From JBGCDD01 sp045105075 (GTDB lineage Bacteria; Pseudomonadota; Alphaproteobacteria; Rhodobacterales; Rhodobacteraceae), in assembly GCA_045105075.1 (NCBI GenBank), contig JBGCDD010000103.1, positions 1 through 44,895 of the forward strand: a stretch of 44,895 nucleotides of DNA, in the 5' to 3' direction. The first letter of the stretch is position 1, and each line of letters begins with the position of its first letter. Positions 9,182 to 16,969 of the stretch are shown one piece after another. Made by a program: the position numbers and the translations under genes. The notes beneath the pieces are model-generated. The model made no database searches. It saw nothing but the letters and a program-made list of their open reading frames with translations, and was not told the origin of the DNA.

Positions 9182-10039
9182 TTAGTGGCGGCGGAAATAG
9201 GCGAGGAAGGGCAGGGTGACGACGTACATGGTGATGCCATAGAGTGCCGAGGGCAAGGCCATGGTGGAGAAACCATCGCTGACACCACTGATCAGGGCGG
9301 CCAAGGTGATGCCGAGGGTCGAGTTCTGGATGCCGGTTTCGATCGAGATGGTTTTTTTCTCGCGCCAGCTGAGGCGGGCGAGATGGGCCAGGGCGAGACC
9401 GATGAGCAGGAGCGTGATGTTTAGAGTGATCAGTGCGGCGCCCATGCTGGCCAGGTTTTCCAGGAAGATGGACCAGTTGCCGGCCAGCGCTGCCAGGACG
9501 ATCAGGATGAACAGGCCGGTCGCGATACGGGCCAGCCAGGGCTCGATTTTTGATGCGGTCGTGTCGGCGATATGGCGCAGGGTGACGCCAATCAGGACGG
9601 GCAGGGTGGTGATCAGGAACATGGCGATGGCGAGACCGGTGACGCTGACCTCGGGGGCGTTTTCGCCGAGGAAATGCGCGACGGCCCAGACCGCCAGGAT
9701 CGGGACGGTGAGGATCGAGGTGAGGCTGATCACGGCGGTGAGGGAGACCGACAAGGCGACATCGCCGCGGGCCAGTTTGGACAGGATGTTGCTGGTGACA
9801 CCGCCCGGGCAGAACGACAGGATCATCACGCCCACAGCGATTTCGGCGGGCAGGTTGAACAAGGTGGCCACGGCAAATGCGATGATCGGGAGCACTATGA
9901 TTTGGCTGAGGGCGCCGAGGCCAAAGGCCAGCGGTTGGCGTGCGACGCGGGCGAAGTCGTCAAGGCGCAGGCCGAGGCCCAGCGAGAACATGATGAAGGC
10001 CAAAGCCAGTGGCAGCACAATGTTGATTAAGATGTCCAA
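9182..10039 (-). CDS. Bile acid:sodium symporter (BASS) family transporter
   Basis: Inner-membrane carrier of 285 residues with about nine or ten hydrophobic helices. Family hallmarks are FSLGLGLRLDDF near the N terminus (19-30 region) and SFCPGGVTSN in the middle, close to the Na+-site motif of BASS proteins. Known substrates include bile acids, pyruvate, pantothenate and other organic anions; the substrate here is not readable. The start is TTG at 10039: no in-frame ATG lies nearby, and GGGGAG sits seven bases before the TTG on the minus strand, a good ribosome-binding site. It is the first gene of a two-gene unit with the FAD dehydrogenase. Confidence 0.85.
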   Translation of the reverse strand: MDILINIVLPLALAFIMFSLGLGLRLDDFARVARQPLAFGLGALSQIIVLPIIAFAVATLFNLPAEIAVGVMILSFCPGGVTSNILSKLARGDVALSVSLTAVISLTSILTVPILAVWAVAHFLGENAPEVSVTGLAIAMFLITTLPVLIGVTLRHIADTTASKIEPWLARIATGLFILIVLAALAGNWSIFLENLASMGAALITLNITLLLIGLALAHLARLSWREKKTISIETGIQNSTLGITLAALISGVSDGFSTMALPSALYGITMYVVTLPFLAYFRRH

Positions 10040-10100
10040 AACAAGTCTCCCCTTGGAGATGAGTTTAGGGCAAGCGTTGGTGCGATCACAAGCGGGGTTT

Positions 10101-10163
10101 GGGGGCGCTGCCCCCGTCCCTTGCGGGACTCCCCCGGAGTTTATTTGGAAAGATGAAGGGGGG
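10101..10163 (+). repeat. Intergenic hairpin element, copy 3
   Basis: GGGGGCGCTGCCCCC at 10101-10115, variable hairpin GTCCC-TTGC-GGGAC at 10116-10129, tail TCCCCCGGAGTTTATTTG then GAAAGATGAAG and a G-run. The tail abuts the stop codon of the minus-strand permease gene (stop at 10164-10166), so relative to that gene it is inverted compared with copy 1 and its gene. Confidence 0.85.
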
Positions 10164-11936
10164 TCAGAGCGGCCAAAAGATGAGGATTGCGGGGATCGAG
10201 ACGGCGACGATGATGATCTCCAGTGGCAGACCGATGCGCCAATAGTCGCCGAACTGGTAGCCGCCGGGGCCGAGGATGAGGGTGTTGTTCTTGTGTCCGA
10301 TCGGCGTGAGGAAGGCGGCAGAGGCGGCCACAGCGACGGCCATCAGGAACGGGTCGGGTGAGACGTTCAGGGATTGCGCCATTTGGATGCCGACGGGGGC
10401 GGCCACGATGGTTGTGGCGGTGTTATTGAGCACGTCCGACAAGGTCATTGTGACCACCATCAGCACGGTCAGGATCATCCAGGCGGGCAGCCCTTGGGTC
10501 AGGCCGACCAGTGCACCGGCGATCAGTTCGGTGCCCCCGGAGCTATCCAGTGCGGCGCCAAGCGGGATCATAGAGCCGAGAAGGACCACCACGGGCCATT
10601 CGATATGGTCGTAAATTTCGCTGATCGGCATGATTTTGGTTAGCACATAAGCGATGACCACAAGGCCCAGAGCGATGGGCAAATAGATCAGACCGATGCT
10701 GGCGGCCATCACGGCACCGCCAAAGAGGCCGATGGCGAGCCAGACCTTTTCATTGGCAGTGACGGCGAGACCGCGTTCGGCGAGCGGCAGGCAGCCGAGC
10801 CAGTCGGTGACATCAGTGCCGCGCCCTTTAGGGCAGAGCAGCAGGAGGATATCGCCGGGCTGAATCTCGGTCTTGCGCATTTGCTGGGTGATGCGTTTGC
10901 CTTGGCGTGAGATGCCCATCAGCACCGCGCTTTGACGCCAGGCGAGGCCCAGGGCCTGGGCGGATTTGCCAGCAATGCGCGCGGTTTCGGGGACCACGAC
11001 TTCGATCACTTCCAAACCGTCGCCGGCGGCGGTTAGGCGGTCCTGGCGGTCGCTGTCGGAAAAGGCGAGGTTGAGGGCGGCGCGGAATTCGTCCAGCGCG
11101 TCTGGTGTGGCCTCGAGCACCAAGGTGTCGCCGGCTTTCAACACCGAATTGGCGGCGCGCCCGTAACGGCGTTTGGCGTCACGGATCAGGCCCAGAATGG
11201 CGACGTCGGTTTTTTCGGCGTCCTCGTCCAGCTCGCCCAGGCGTTTGCCGATATGCGGGCTGTTTTCGGGTATGGTGAGTTCGGCGATGTATTGAGCCAG
11301 ATCGCCAGTGCCGCCGGTGTCGTTGGACCGTTCAGGGATCAGACGCCAGCCCACCAGCGCCACAAAGGCGAGACCTGCGATGGCGGCGATGCCGCCGACA
11401 GGGGCGAAATCGAACATGCGGAACGGCTCGCCCAGAGATTCCTGGCGGATCGAGGCGATGATGATGTTGGGCGGTGTGCCGATCAGTGTCGCCATGCCGC
11501 CCAGGATCGTCGCAAAGCTGAGCGGCATCAGGGACAGGCCCGGGCTGCGACCCGCCTTGCGCGCGGTCTGGATGTCGACGGGCATCAGCAAGGCAAGGGC
11601 GGCGACGTTGTTCATGAACGCCGAAAGCACGGCGCCGATGCCGCCCATCAGTGCGATATGGCCGCCCAACGCGCGCGAGCTGTCGACCAATGTGCGGGTG
11701 ATCAGGAACACAGCGCCCGAGCGTACGAGGCCGGCCGAGACGATCAGCACCAGCGCGACAACCAGCGTGGCGGGGTGGCCAAAGCCGGAAAACGCGTCCT
11801 TGGTGGGCACGACGCCAAGCACCACCCCCAGCATCAGTGCCGAAAACGCCACCAAATCGTAGCGAAAACGACCCCACAGCAGCATGCCGAAGACGGCGCC
11901 AAACAGGGCAAAGAGAATGATCTGGTCTTGTGTCAT
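10164..11936 (-). CDS. SLC13-family permease with TrkA_C domains (paralogue B)
   Basis: Predicted 590-residue anion permease with the same plan as paralogue A: membrane half (about 5-205), cytosolic insert with two TrkA_C-like domains (about 215-385), second membrane half to the end. Motifs MNNVAALALLMPV and GTPPNIII in the first half and LNNTATTIVAAPV with KNNTLILGPGGYQF in the second correspond to the SLC13 hairpins. The first motif has NN-A instead of the SNTP of paralogue A, so the substrates may differ. The frame is open to 12071, but ATG at 11936 begins a normal amphipathic start (MTQDQIIL) and the extension would cross the yebC promoter region. It is divergent from yebC. Confidence 0.86.
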   Translation of the reverse strand: MTQDQIILFALFGAVFGMLLWGRFRYDLVAFSALMLGVVLGVVPTKDAFSGFGHPATLVVALVLIVSAGLVRSGAVFLITRTLVDSSRALGGHIALMGGIGAVLSAFMNNVAALALLMPVDIQTARKAGRSPGLSLMPLSFATILGGMATLIGTPPNIIIASIRQESLGEPFRMFDFAPVGGIAAIAGLAFVALVGWRLIPERSNDTGGTGDLAQYIAELTIPENSPHIGKRLGELDEDAEKTDVAILGLIRDAKRRYGRAANSVLKAGDTLVLEATPDALDEFRAALNLAFSDSDRQDRLTAAGDGLEVIEVVVPETARIAGKSAQALGLAWRQSAVLMGISRQGKRITQQMRKTEIQPGDILLLLCPKGRGTDVTDWLGCLPLAERGLAVTANEKVWLAIGLFGGAVMAASIGLIYLPIALGLVVIAYVLTKIMPISEIYDHIEWPVVVLLGSMIPLGAALDSSGGTELIAGALVGLTQGLPAWMILTVLMVVTMTLSDVLNNTATTIVAAPVGIQMAQSLNVSPDPFLMAVAVAASAAFLTPIGHKNNTLILGPGGYQFGDYWRIGLPLEIIIVAVSIPAILIFWPL

Positions 11937-11981
11937 GGCGCGCACCCTAACGAAACGATCGCGGGCGGCAAGTCGGATGGC

Positions 11982-12011
11982 TTGATCCTGTGGCGCTGGC
12001 CAGTCTATATG
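11982..12011 (+). promoter_or_regulatory. Possible sigma-70-type promoter of yebC
   Basis: TTGATC (11982-11987) and CTATAT (12005-12010) are 17 bases apart and lie about 37 bases before the yebC ATG, in the intergenic space shared with the divergent permease gene. Sequence match only. Confidence 0.35.
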
Positions 12012-12046
12012 AGCGCCAATCCGCAGTTGACGTTCAGGGGGCAACC

Positions 12047-12787
12047 ATGGCCGGACATTCCAAATGGGCAAATATCCAACATCGCAAAGGGCGCCAGGAT
12101 GCGGCGCGTTCCAAGCTGTTTTCCAAGCTCAGCAAAGAAATCACCGTGGCCGCCAAAATGGGCGACCCGGATCCCGACAAGAACCCGCGTTTGCGCATGG
12201 CGATCAAAGAAGGCAAGAGCCAGTCCTTGCCCAAAGATGTGATCGACCGCGCGATCAAGAAGTCGCAGGCCGGTGAAGGCGATGACTACAAGGAAATTCG
12301 CTATGAGGGCTATGGGCCCAATGGCGTGGCGGTGATTGTTGAGGCAATGACCGACAATCTGAACCGCACGGCGAGCACGGTGCGGTCGACCTTTTCCAAG
12401 AATGGCGGCAATCTGGGCGAGACCGGCAGCGTTGGGTTCATGTTTGATCGCAAGGGCGAGGTCACCTACGGCGCAGAGGTGGGCGACGCGGACACGGTGA
12501 TGATGGCCGCCATCGAGGCGGGCGCGGAAGATGTGGAAAGCACCGAAGAGGGCCACGTTATCTGGTGTGCGGACACGGATCTGAACGATGTGTCAGGCGC
12601 GCTCGAGGCCGAGCTTGGCGAAAGCGAAAGCACCAAGCTGATCTGGCGTCCGACCACCACGACCGAGATGGACCTGGACGCGATGCAAAAGCTGATGAAA
12701 CTGGTCGACGCGCTGGAAGATGATGATGACGTCCAACGCGTCACCACCAATTTTGAAGCCAGCGACGCCGTTATGGAGCAGCTTTAG
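12047..12787 (+). CDS. yebC: YebC/PmpR-family translation or transcription factor
   Basis: Cytosolic protein of 246 residues with the invariant family start MAGHSKWANIQHRKGRQD and the conserved GYGPNGVA and NGGNLGETGSVGFMF segments. YebC-type proteins were long called transcriptional regulators; recent work on the family points to relief of ribosome stalling at proline-rich or otherwise difficult sequences. The length is standard (about 245). ATG at 12047 follows an AGGGGG ribosome-binding site. In many genomes yebC neighbours ruvC; that is not the case here. Its stop overlaps by four bases with the stop of the convergent small gene. Confidence 0.93.
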   Translation: MAGHSKWANIQHRKGRQDAARSKLFSKLSKEITVAAKMGDPDPDKNPRLRMAIKEGKSQSLPKDVIDRAIKKSQAGEGDDYKEIRYEGYGPNGVAVIVEAMTDNLNRTASTVRSTFSKNGGNLGETGSVGFMFDRKGEVTYGAEVGDADTVMMAAIEAGAEDVESTEEGHVIWCADTDLNDVSGALEAELGESESTKLIWRPTTTTEMDLDAMQKLMKLVDALEDDDDVQRVTTNFEASDAVMEQL

Positions 12788-13032
12788 CCGCCGATATAGG
12801 CGGCTTTCTGGGGGCGGTAGAACACTTTTTGGTTGTGCAGTCGCCCGAGCAGATCGTGGATGTTGATCAGCGTTTCATCGAGGGTCGACATCGCCTCGGT
12901 CTCGGAATCTGATGTGTCTGACAGCAAGGCAAGCCGCTTTAAAGACAGCTCTTTCTTCTTGCGGCGCAGGGCGGATTCGATCAGGTCGATATCGTCGACG
13001 TCGAGCTTGAAGCTGTCATTATACTGCGGCAT
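12784..13032 (-). CDS. Uncharacterised 82-residue acidic/helical protein
   Basis: Small soluble protein without signal peptide or membrane segment. It starts MPQYNDSFKLDVDDIDLIESAL, then a Lys/Arg-rich stretch (RRKKKELSLKRLALL) and an Asp/Ser/Glu-rich stretch (SDTSDSETEA), with a predicted helical C-terminal half (LDETLINIHDLLGRLHNQKVF) ending in PQKAAYIGG. I do not recognise a family. The ATG at 13032 was chosen over an in-frame TTG at 13047 because GGGGAG lies seven bases upstream of the ATG. Normal codon use and the ribosome-binding site support a real gene. Its stop overlaps that of yebC. Confidence 0.7.
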   Translation of the reverse strand: MPQYNDSFKLDVDDIDLIESALRRKKKELSLKRLALLSDTSDSETEAMSTLDETLINIHDLLGRLHNQKVFYRPQKAAYIGG

Positions 13033-13054
13033 CGGTATGCTCCCCAAAAAAGTG

Positions 13055-13068
13055 TTTCCTATTGGAAA
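13055..13068. promoter_or_regulatory. Inverted repeat TTTCC-TATT-GGAAA upstream of the 82-residue gene
   Basis: A 5-bp perfect inverted repeat with a 4-base spacer lies about 20 bases upstream of the start of the small minus-strand gene. It has the size of a half-turn operator. No regulator can be assigned. Confidence 0.3.
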
Positions 13069-13123
13069 TACGCGCGGAGCGACAGATCAGATCACGAATT
13101 CGACATAAGAAATGCGCTTTTAG

Positions 13124-13810
13124 TCAAAAAAAACTTGAGATTTCGTTGAGCGGCTTTTTGATTTTGGCAGCGGCGGGCACGGTTGCGGTGTCGGCAGGGT
13201 GGCCAACGGCAATGATCATCGTGGGTTTTTCGCCGCGTGGACGGCCGAGCGCAGTGTTCAAAAACGCCATCGGATTCGGGGTGTGGGTCAGTGTACACAG
13301 ACCCGCATGATGCAGCGCCGCCAGCAGGAACCCGGTGGCGATGTTCACGCTTTCGGGCACGTAATAGTTCTTGCGCCGGGTGCCATCTGCGGCCTCGCTC
13401 CAGCGTTCGCCAAACACCACGATCAGCCAGGGCGCAATGGTCAGGTGCGGTTTGTCCGCCGTGGTGCCGATGGGTTCAAGCGCTTTGATCCAGGCATCAC
13501 CGCCGCCACCGGCATAAAACGCACGCTCTTCCTGTTCGGCCTCGGCGCGGACTTGCTGTTTGAGCAGTGGCGCGCCAATCGCGGCGAAATGCCAGGGCTG
13601 ATGGTTGGCCCCCGACGGCGCGGTGCCGGCTGTGGCAATACAGGCTTCGATGACCGCGCGCGCGACCGGGCGGTCGGTAAAGTCGCGCACCGAATGGCGT
13701 TTGGCCATATGCGTCTGAAAAGCGCGCGCGGTTTCAAGACTTTGATCGTCGCTAAGGTCGGCGCGGTCGGGCAGGGGCAGCGCGGTGTAATCGCCCGGTG
13801 GTGGCATCAT
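13124..13810 (-). CDS. Nitroreductase-family flavoprotein
   Basis: FMN-dependent oxidoreductase of 228 residues. The FMN phosphate-binding start KRHSVRDF is at 37-44, followed by the flavin-contacting APSGANHQPWHF at 64-75; the second half contains SVNIATGFLLAALHHAG, the usual dimer helix, and GRPRGEKP. The insert with EEQEERAFYAGG resembles the lid of iodotyrosine deiodinase-like (IYD/BluB-side) members, so dehalogenation or reduction of an aromatic ring is possible, but the substrate is unknown. It begins four bases after the stop of the LysR gene on the same strand, so it could be part of the regulator's transcript. Confidence 0.82.
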   Translation of the reverse strand: MMPPPGDYTALPLPDRADLSDDQSLETARAFQTHMAKRHSVRDFTDRPVARAVIEACIATAGTAPSGANHQPWHFAAIGAPLLKQQVRAEAEQEERAFYAGGGGDAWIKALEPIGTTADKPHLTIAPWLIVVFGERWSEAADGTRRKNYYVPESVNIATGFLLAALHHAGLCTLTHTPNPMAFLNTALGRPRGEKPTMIIAVGHPADTATVPAAAKIKKPLNEISSFF

Positions 13811-13814
13811 GGCG

Positions 13815-14699
13815 TTAATCCTGGATCAGAACGCGCGCCGCAGCGGCTGTGACGGCATTGGTGAGGGGGGCAAGTGCGGGCGCCATGATCCGGCTGACCT
13901 GCCAGGTCAGGGCCACATCCAACGGCGCGTCGGGCAGCAACGGCACCAGGCGCCCGTTACGCACTGGTCCGCGCACCAGGACTTCGGGGTTCATGCCCCA
14001 GCCCATTCCGGCGCGCGCGGCATCAATAAAGGCGTGGGTTGAGGGCAGGTAATGCGCTGGCGGTGACACCCGCTGGCCCAGTTTTTCGCTGATCCACGTG
14101 CGTTGCAGGGCGTCTTTGGCGTTGTAGGTCAGACAGGGGGCTTGGGTGATCGCCTGCGGGGTGACCCCGTCTGAGAACCAGGACTTGTGAAAGCCGGGGC
14201 TGGCGGTGGCCAGATAGCGCAATGCGCCCAAAGTGTGCGCGTCACAGCCCGCAACCGTCTTGCCACTGGCGGTCACGGCGGCGCTGACCTCACCGCGTTT
14301 TAGCCACTCTGCCGAGCTGTCTTGATCGTCGATCACCAGATCAAACAGCACATCGGGCACCTCGGCCATAGCGGCGACAAACCAGGTGGCCAGACTGTCG
14401 GCGTTCACCGCGATGCGCAACAACGCGGGGCCGGTTTGCACGCCCAGATCAAGTTCGCGCACCAGCTGCGCCTCGAGCAGGCCCACGTCTTCGGCATGTT
14501 TTGCCAGTCGCGCGCCCATGGGGGTGGCGGTGCAAGGGGTGGCGCGGTGGATCAGTGCGGCGCCCACGCGATCCTCCAGCGCTTTGATCCGCTGGGAAAT
14601 GGCCGAGGGCGTCACCGAAAGTTCGGCTGCGGCGGCTTCAAAACTGCCCCGGCGCAAGATGCTGGCCAGAGCAGCCAGGTGGTCAGGATCAAACTGCAT
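13815..14699 (-). CDS. argP: LysR-family regulator, ArgP-like
   Basis: DNA-binding transcriptional regulator of 294 residues. The N-terminal winged helix-turn-helix spans about 5-62 (SFEAAAAELSVTPSAISQRIKALE), followed by the effector-binding domain. The type is ArgP/LysG, which senses lysine and arginine and activates an exporter gene. The context is decisive: it is divergent from a LysE/ArgO-type exporter, with 89 bases between the two starts, the standard arrangement for this pair. The nitroreductase gene follows four bases downstream, which is not part of the classical unit. Confidence 0.85.
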   Translation of the reverse strand: MQFDPDHLAALASILRRGSFEAAAAELSVTPSAISQRIKALEDRVGAALIHRATPCTATPMGARLAKHAEDVGLLEAQLVRELDLGVQTGPALLRIAVNADSLATWFVAAMAEVPDVLFDLVIDDQDSSAEWLKRGEVSAAVTASGKTVAGCDAHTLGALRYLATASPGFHKSWFSDGVTPQAITQAPCLTYNAKDALQRTWISEKLGQRVSPPAHYLPSTHAFIDAARAGMGWGMNPEVLVRGPVRNGRLVPLLPDAPLDVALTWQVSRIMAPALAPLTNAVTAAAARVLIQD

Positions 14700-14788
14700 T
14701 AGCCAGCCTTATCTCGGATCAATTCATTTAACTGGATTACGCTTTGCAACCTGTTTAGTCAAACCCGACCAAACACGGAAAAGGTCTG
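14700..14788. promoter_or_regulatory. Divergent argP-argO control region
   Basis: An AT-richer 89-base gap between two divergent starts. It contains the imperfect dyad GGATCAATTCATTTAACTGG (14715-14734) and further T-N11-A-like spacing, as expected for LysR-type binding, plus GGAAAAGG just before the argO ATG as ribosome-binding site. I cannot fix the -10 and -35 boxes with confidence. Confidence 0.45.
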
Positions 14789-15388
14789 ATGCAAGGCGCG
14801 TTTATCTCTGGTTTTCTGTTGGGCTTTGGGCTGATCCTGGCGATTGGCGCGCAAAATGCCTTTGTTTTGCGTCAGGGCATCCGGCGTCAGCATGTGTTGG
14901 CGGTTGTGATGACCTGCGCCATTTCGGACGCGGTGCTGATCGCAGCAGGGGTGGCGGGCTTTGGCGCTTTGGCGCAACAATGGCCCTGGTTCGAGGCGGT
15001 TATGCGCTATGGCGGGGCCGCGTTCTGGCTGGCTTACGGTGCACTGGCGTGGCGCAACGCGTGGCGTGGCGGCGCATCGCTTGACACGTCGGGGACGGCG
15101 GCGACGCGTTTGGGGCCCACTGTTTTGACCGTGCTGGGGCTAACCTTTTTGAACCCGCATGTTTACCTCGACACCTTCGTTCTGATCGGCTCGGTGTCGG
15201 CGCAATATGAAAACCGGTTGCTTTTTGGGCTGGGCGCTGTGGTTTCGAGCTTTGTGTTTTTTGTCTCGCTTGGCTTTGGCGCACACCTGCTGGCGCCGGT
15301 TTTCGCGCGCCCCAGGGCATGGCGTGTGCTGGATGTCATCGTGGCGCTGACCATGTGGGGGATCGCGGTGAAATTGCTTGTCATGTGA
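14789..15388 (+). CDS. argO: LysE/ArgO-type amino-acid exporter
   Basis: Inner-membrane protein of 199 residues with about six hydrophobic helices; the family exports arginine and/or lysine (and toxic analogues such as canavanine). The N-terminal signature GFGLILAIGAQNAFVLRQGI is at 11-30 and the central LTFLNPHVYLDTFVLIG segment is the conserved second-half motif. Length and helix number match ArgO/LysE. Probably activated by the divergent ArgP-like regulator when basic amino acids accumulate. Confidence 0.9.
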   Translation: MQGAFISGFLLGFGLILAIGAQNAFVLRQGIRRQHVLAVVMTCAISDAVLIAAGVAGFGALAQQWPWFEAVMRYGGAAFWLAYGALAWRNAWRGGASLDTSGTAATRLGPTVLTVLGLTFLNPHVYLDTFVLIGSVSAQYENRLLFGLGAVVSSFVFFVSLGFGAHLLAPVFARPRAWRVLDVIVALTMWGIAVKLLVM

Positions 15389-15391
15389 AGG

Positions 15392-15427
15392 CTTGCACCT
15401 GCGCCGGTTTGGGTATTCAAAAGCGAT
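15392..15427 (+). promoter_or_regulatory. Possible promoter giving a short-leader or leaderless EamA mRNA
   Basis: CTTGCA (15392-15397), 16 bases, then TATTCA (15414-15419), eight bases before the ATG at 15428; no ribosome-binding site precedes that ATG. Weak -35 match, so low confidence. Confidence 0.3.
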
Positions 15428-16333
15428 ATGCGCCCTGGTGAACCTTCTCGTCCCATCGTCGGCATCTTGTGGATGCTGGTCACAGGCTTGTGCTTTGTCG
15501 CCGTCACGGCGCTGGTCAAATTGATGGGGCCGCGCATTCCCCCGGCCGAGGCAGCGTTTCTGCGCTATTTGTTGGGCCTGGTGTTTCTGGTGCCAATGAT
15601 CCGCCCGCTGATGAGCGCCAAGCTGACCCCGCGTCTGTGGACCCTGTTTGGCGCGCGCGGGCTGATGCATGCGATTGGCGTTGGGCTGTGGTTCTTTTCG
15701 ATGACCCGCATTCCGTTGGCCGAGGTCACAGCGATGAATTACCTCGCGCCTGTCTATGTCACCATCGGAGCAGCGATTTTTCTGGGCGAAAAGCTGGCAT
15801 TGCGCCGAATTGCAGCTGTGGTTGTGGCGCTGTTGGGCGCGGCCATCATCTTGCGCCCCGGCTTTCGCGAGGTCAGCCCGGGCCATTTGTCGATGCTGCT
15901 GGCCGGAGTGGTCTTTGGCGGCAGCTACCTGTTGGCCAAGGTCACCGCAGATGAAGTGAACCCCGCGGTGGTCGTGGGCATGCTGTCGATCTGGGTCACG
16001 GTCGCATTGGCGCCCTTTGCCGCGCTTGATTGGATCACGCCGACCTGGGCGGAACTGGGCATCTTGCTGATCGTGGCCTTTTTCGCCACCGCCGGGCATT
16101 ACACCATGACGCTTGCCTTGGCCGCCGCGCCCATTGCGGTCACTCAACCCGTCACCTTCCTGCAATTGATCTGGGCGACGGCGCTGGGCGTTTTGTTCTT
16201 TGCCGAACCGCTTGATGTTTATGTGGTGATCGGCGGCAGCCTGATCCTGGCCGCGATCAGCTTTATTGCCTGGCGCGAGGCGGTGTTGAACCGTCGCCCA
16301 ATCACACCGGTGAGCCCTGCCACTAAGCTGTGA
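15428..16333 (+). CDS. EamA/DMT-family transporter
   Basis: Inner-membrane protein of 301 residues with ten predicted helices in two EamA halves (about 10-140, 155-285). Typical family features are the conserved NYLAPVYVTIGAAIFLGEKL at the end of the first half and VTFLQLIWATALGVLFFAEPLD in the second. Some related alphaproteobacterial proteins are annotated as riboflavin or S-adenosylmethionine transporters; nothing here settles the substrate. It lies 39 bases after argO on the same strand. Confidence 0.85.
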   Translation: MRPGEPSRPIVGILWMLVTGLCFVAVTALVKLMGPRIPPAEAAFLRYLLGLVFLVPMIRPLMSAKLTPRLWTLFGARGLMHAIGVGLWFFSMTRIPLAEVTAMNYLAPVYVTIGAAIFLGEKLALRRIAAVVVALLGAAIILRPGFREVSPGHLSMLLAGVVFGGSYLLAKVTADEVNPAVVVGMLSIWVTVALAPFAALDWITPTWAELGILLIVAFFATAGHYTMTLALAAAPIAVTQPVTFLQLIWATALGVLFFAEPLDVYVVIGGSLILAAISFIAWREAVLNRRPITPVSPATKL

Positions 16334-16339
16334 TTTTTT

Positions 16340-16357
16340 ATTGATTGACGGATCAAT
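16340..16357. promoter_or_regulatory. Probable BetI operator
   Basis: ATTGAT-TGACGG-ATCAAT is a perfect 6-bp inverted repeat with a 6-base spacer, 39 bases upstream of betI. It resembles the ATTGATTG...TCAAT type of site known for BetI repressors. Autoregulation of betI and repression of betC and betA, relieved by choline, would follow (inference). Confidence 0.65.
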
Positions 16358-16396
16358 TTAAAACCGCCACCCTGCCTGCCAGCAGGGGAGAACCGC

Positions 16397-16969
16397 ATGC
16401 CGAAACTAGGAATGGAGCCGATCCGGCGCGAAGCATTGGTCACCGCGACCATCGCGGAAATCGGCGCTGTTGGGTCTTTGGATGTGACCGTGGGCCAAAT
16501 TGCGCGCCGCGCCGGCATGTCGACCGCACTGGCGCATCATTATTTCGGTGGCAAAGAGCAGATTTTTCTGGCCGCCATGCGCCGCATCCTGTCGGATTTT
16601 GGCGCTCAGGTGCGCGCAGAACTGGCCAACCGGCCACGCCATCAACGCGCCGAAGCGATCATTCGCGCCAGTTTCGATGCCTCGTGCTTTTCGCCCGCCA
16701 CAATAAGTGCGTGGATGACGTTTTATGTGCTGGCCCAAACCAACCCCCAGGCCTTGCGGTTGTGGCGCATTTATCAGGCGCGCATCCGCTCGAACCTGAC
16801 GCACGCCTTGCGCGGTCGGATGGACAATCCGACGCGCGGCGCCCAAACCCTGGCCGCCTTGATTGACGGGCTTTATATCCGCGCCGCTCTGAATGACCCC
16901 GACACCCCTGAACGCGCCACCGCCCACGCGCTGGAGGTGCTGGCCCAAATCAGCAGCGCGCGCGCATGA
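16397..16969 (+). CDS. betI: BetI, TetR-family choline-responsive repressor
   Basis: DNA-binding repressor of 190 residues. The helix-turn-helix is at about 33-57 (TVGQIARRAGMSTALAHHYF), followed by GGKEQIF, and the C-terminal domain has the BetI-typical SAWMTFYVLAQTNPQALRL. BetI represses choline-to-glycine-betaine genes in the absence of choline. Start ATG at 16397 has AGGGGAG upstream, and a palindrome matching the BetI site precedes it. The stop overlaps the ATG of betC, so regulator and enzyme are translated together. Confidence 0.9.
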   Translation: MPKLGMEPIRREALVTATIAEIGAVGSLDVTVGQIARRAGMSTALAHHYFGGKEQIFLAAMRRILSDFGAQVRAELANRPRHQRAEAIIRASFDASCFSPATISAWMTFYVLAQTNPQALRLWRIYQARIRSNLTHALRGRMDNPTRGAQTLAALIDGLYIRAALNDPDTPERATAHALEVLAQISSARA

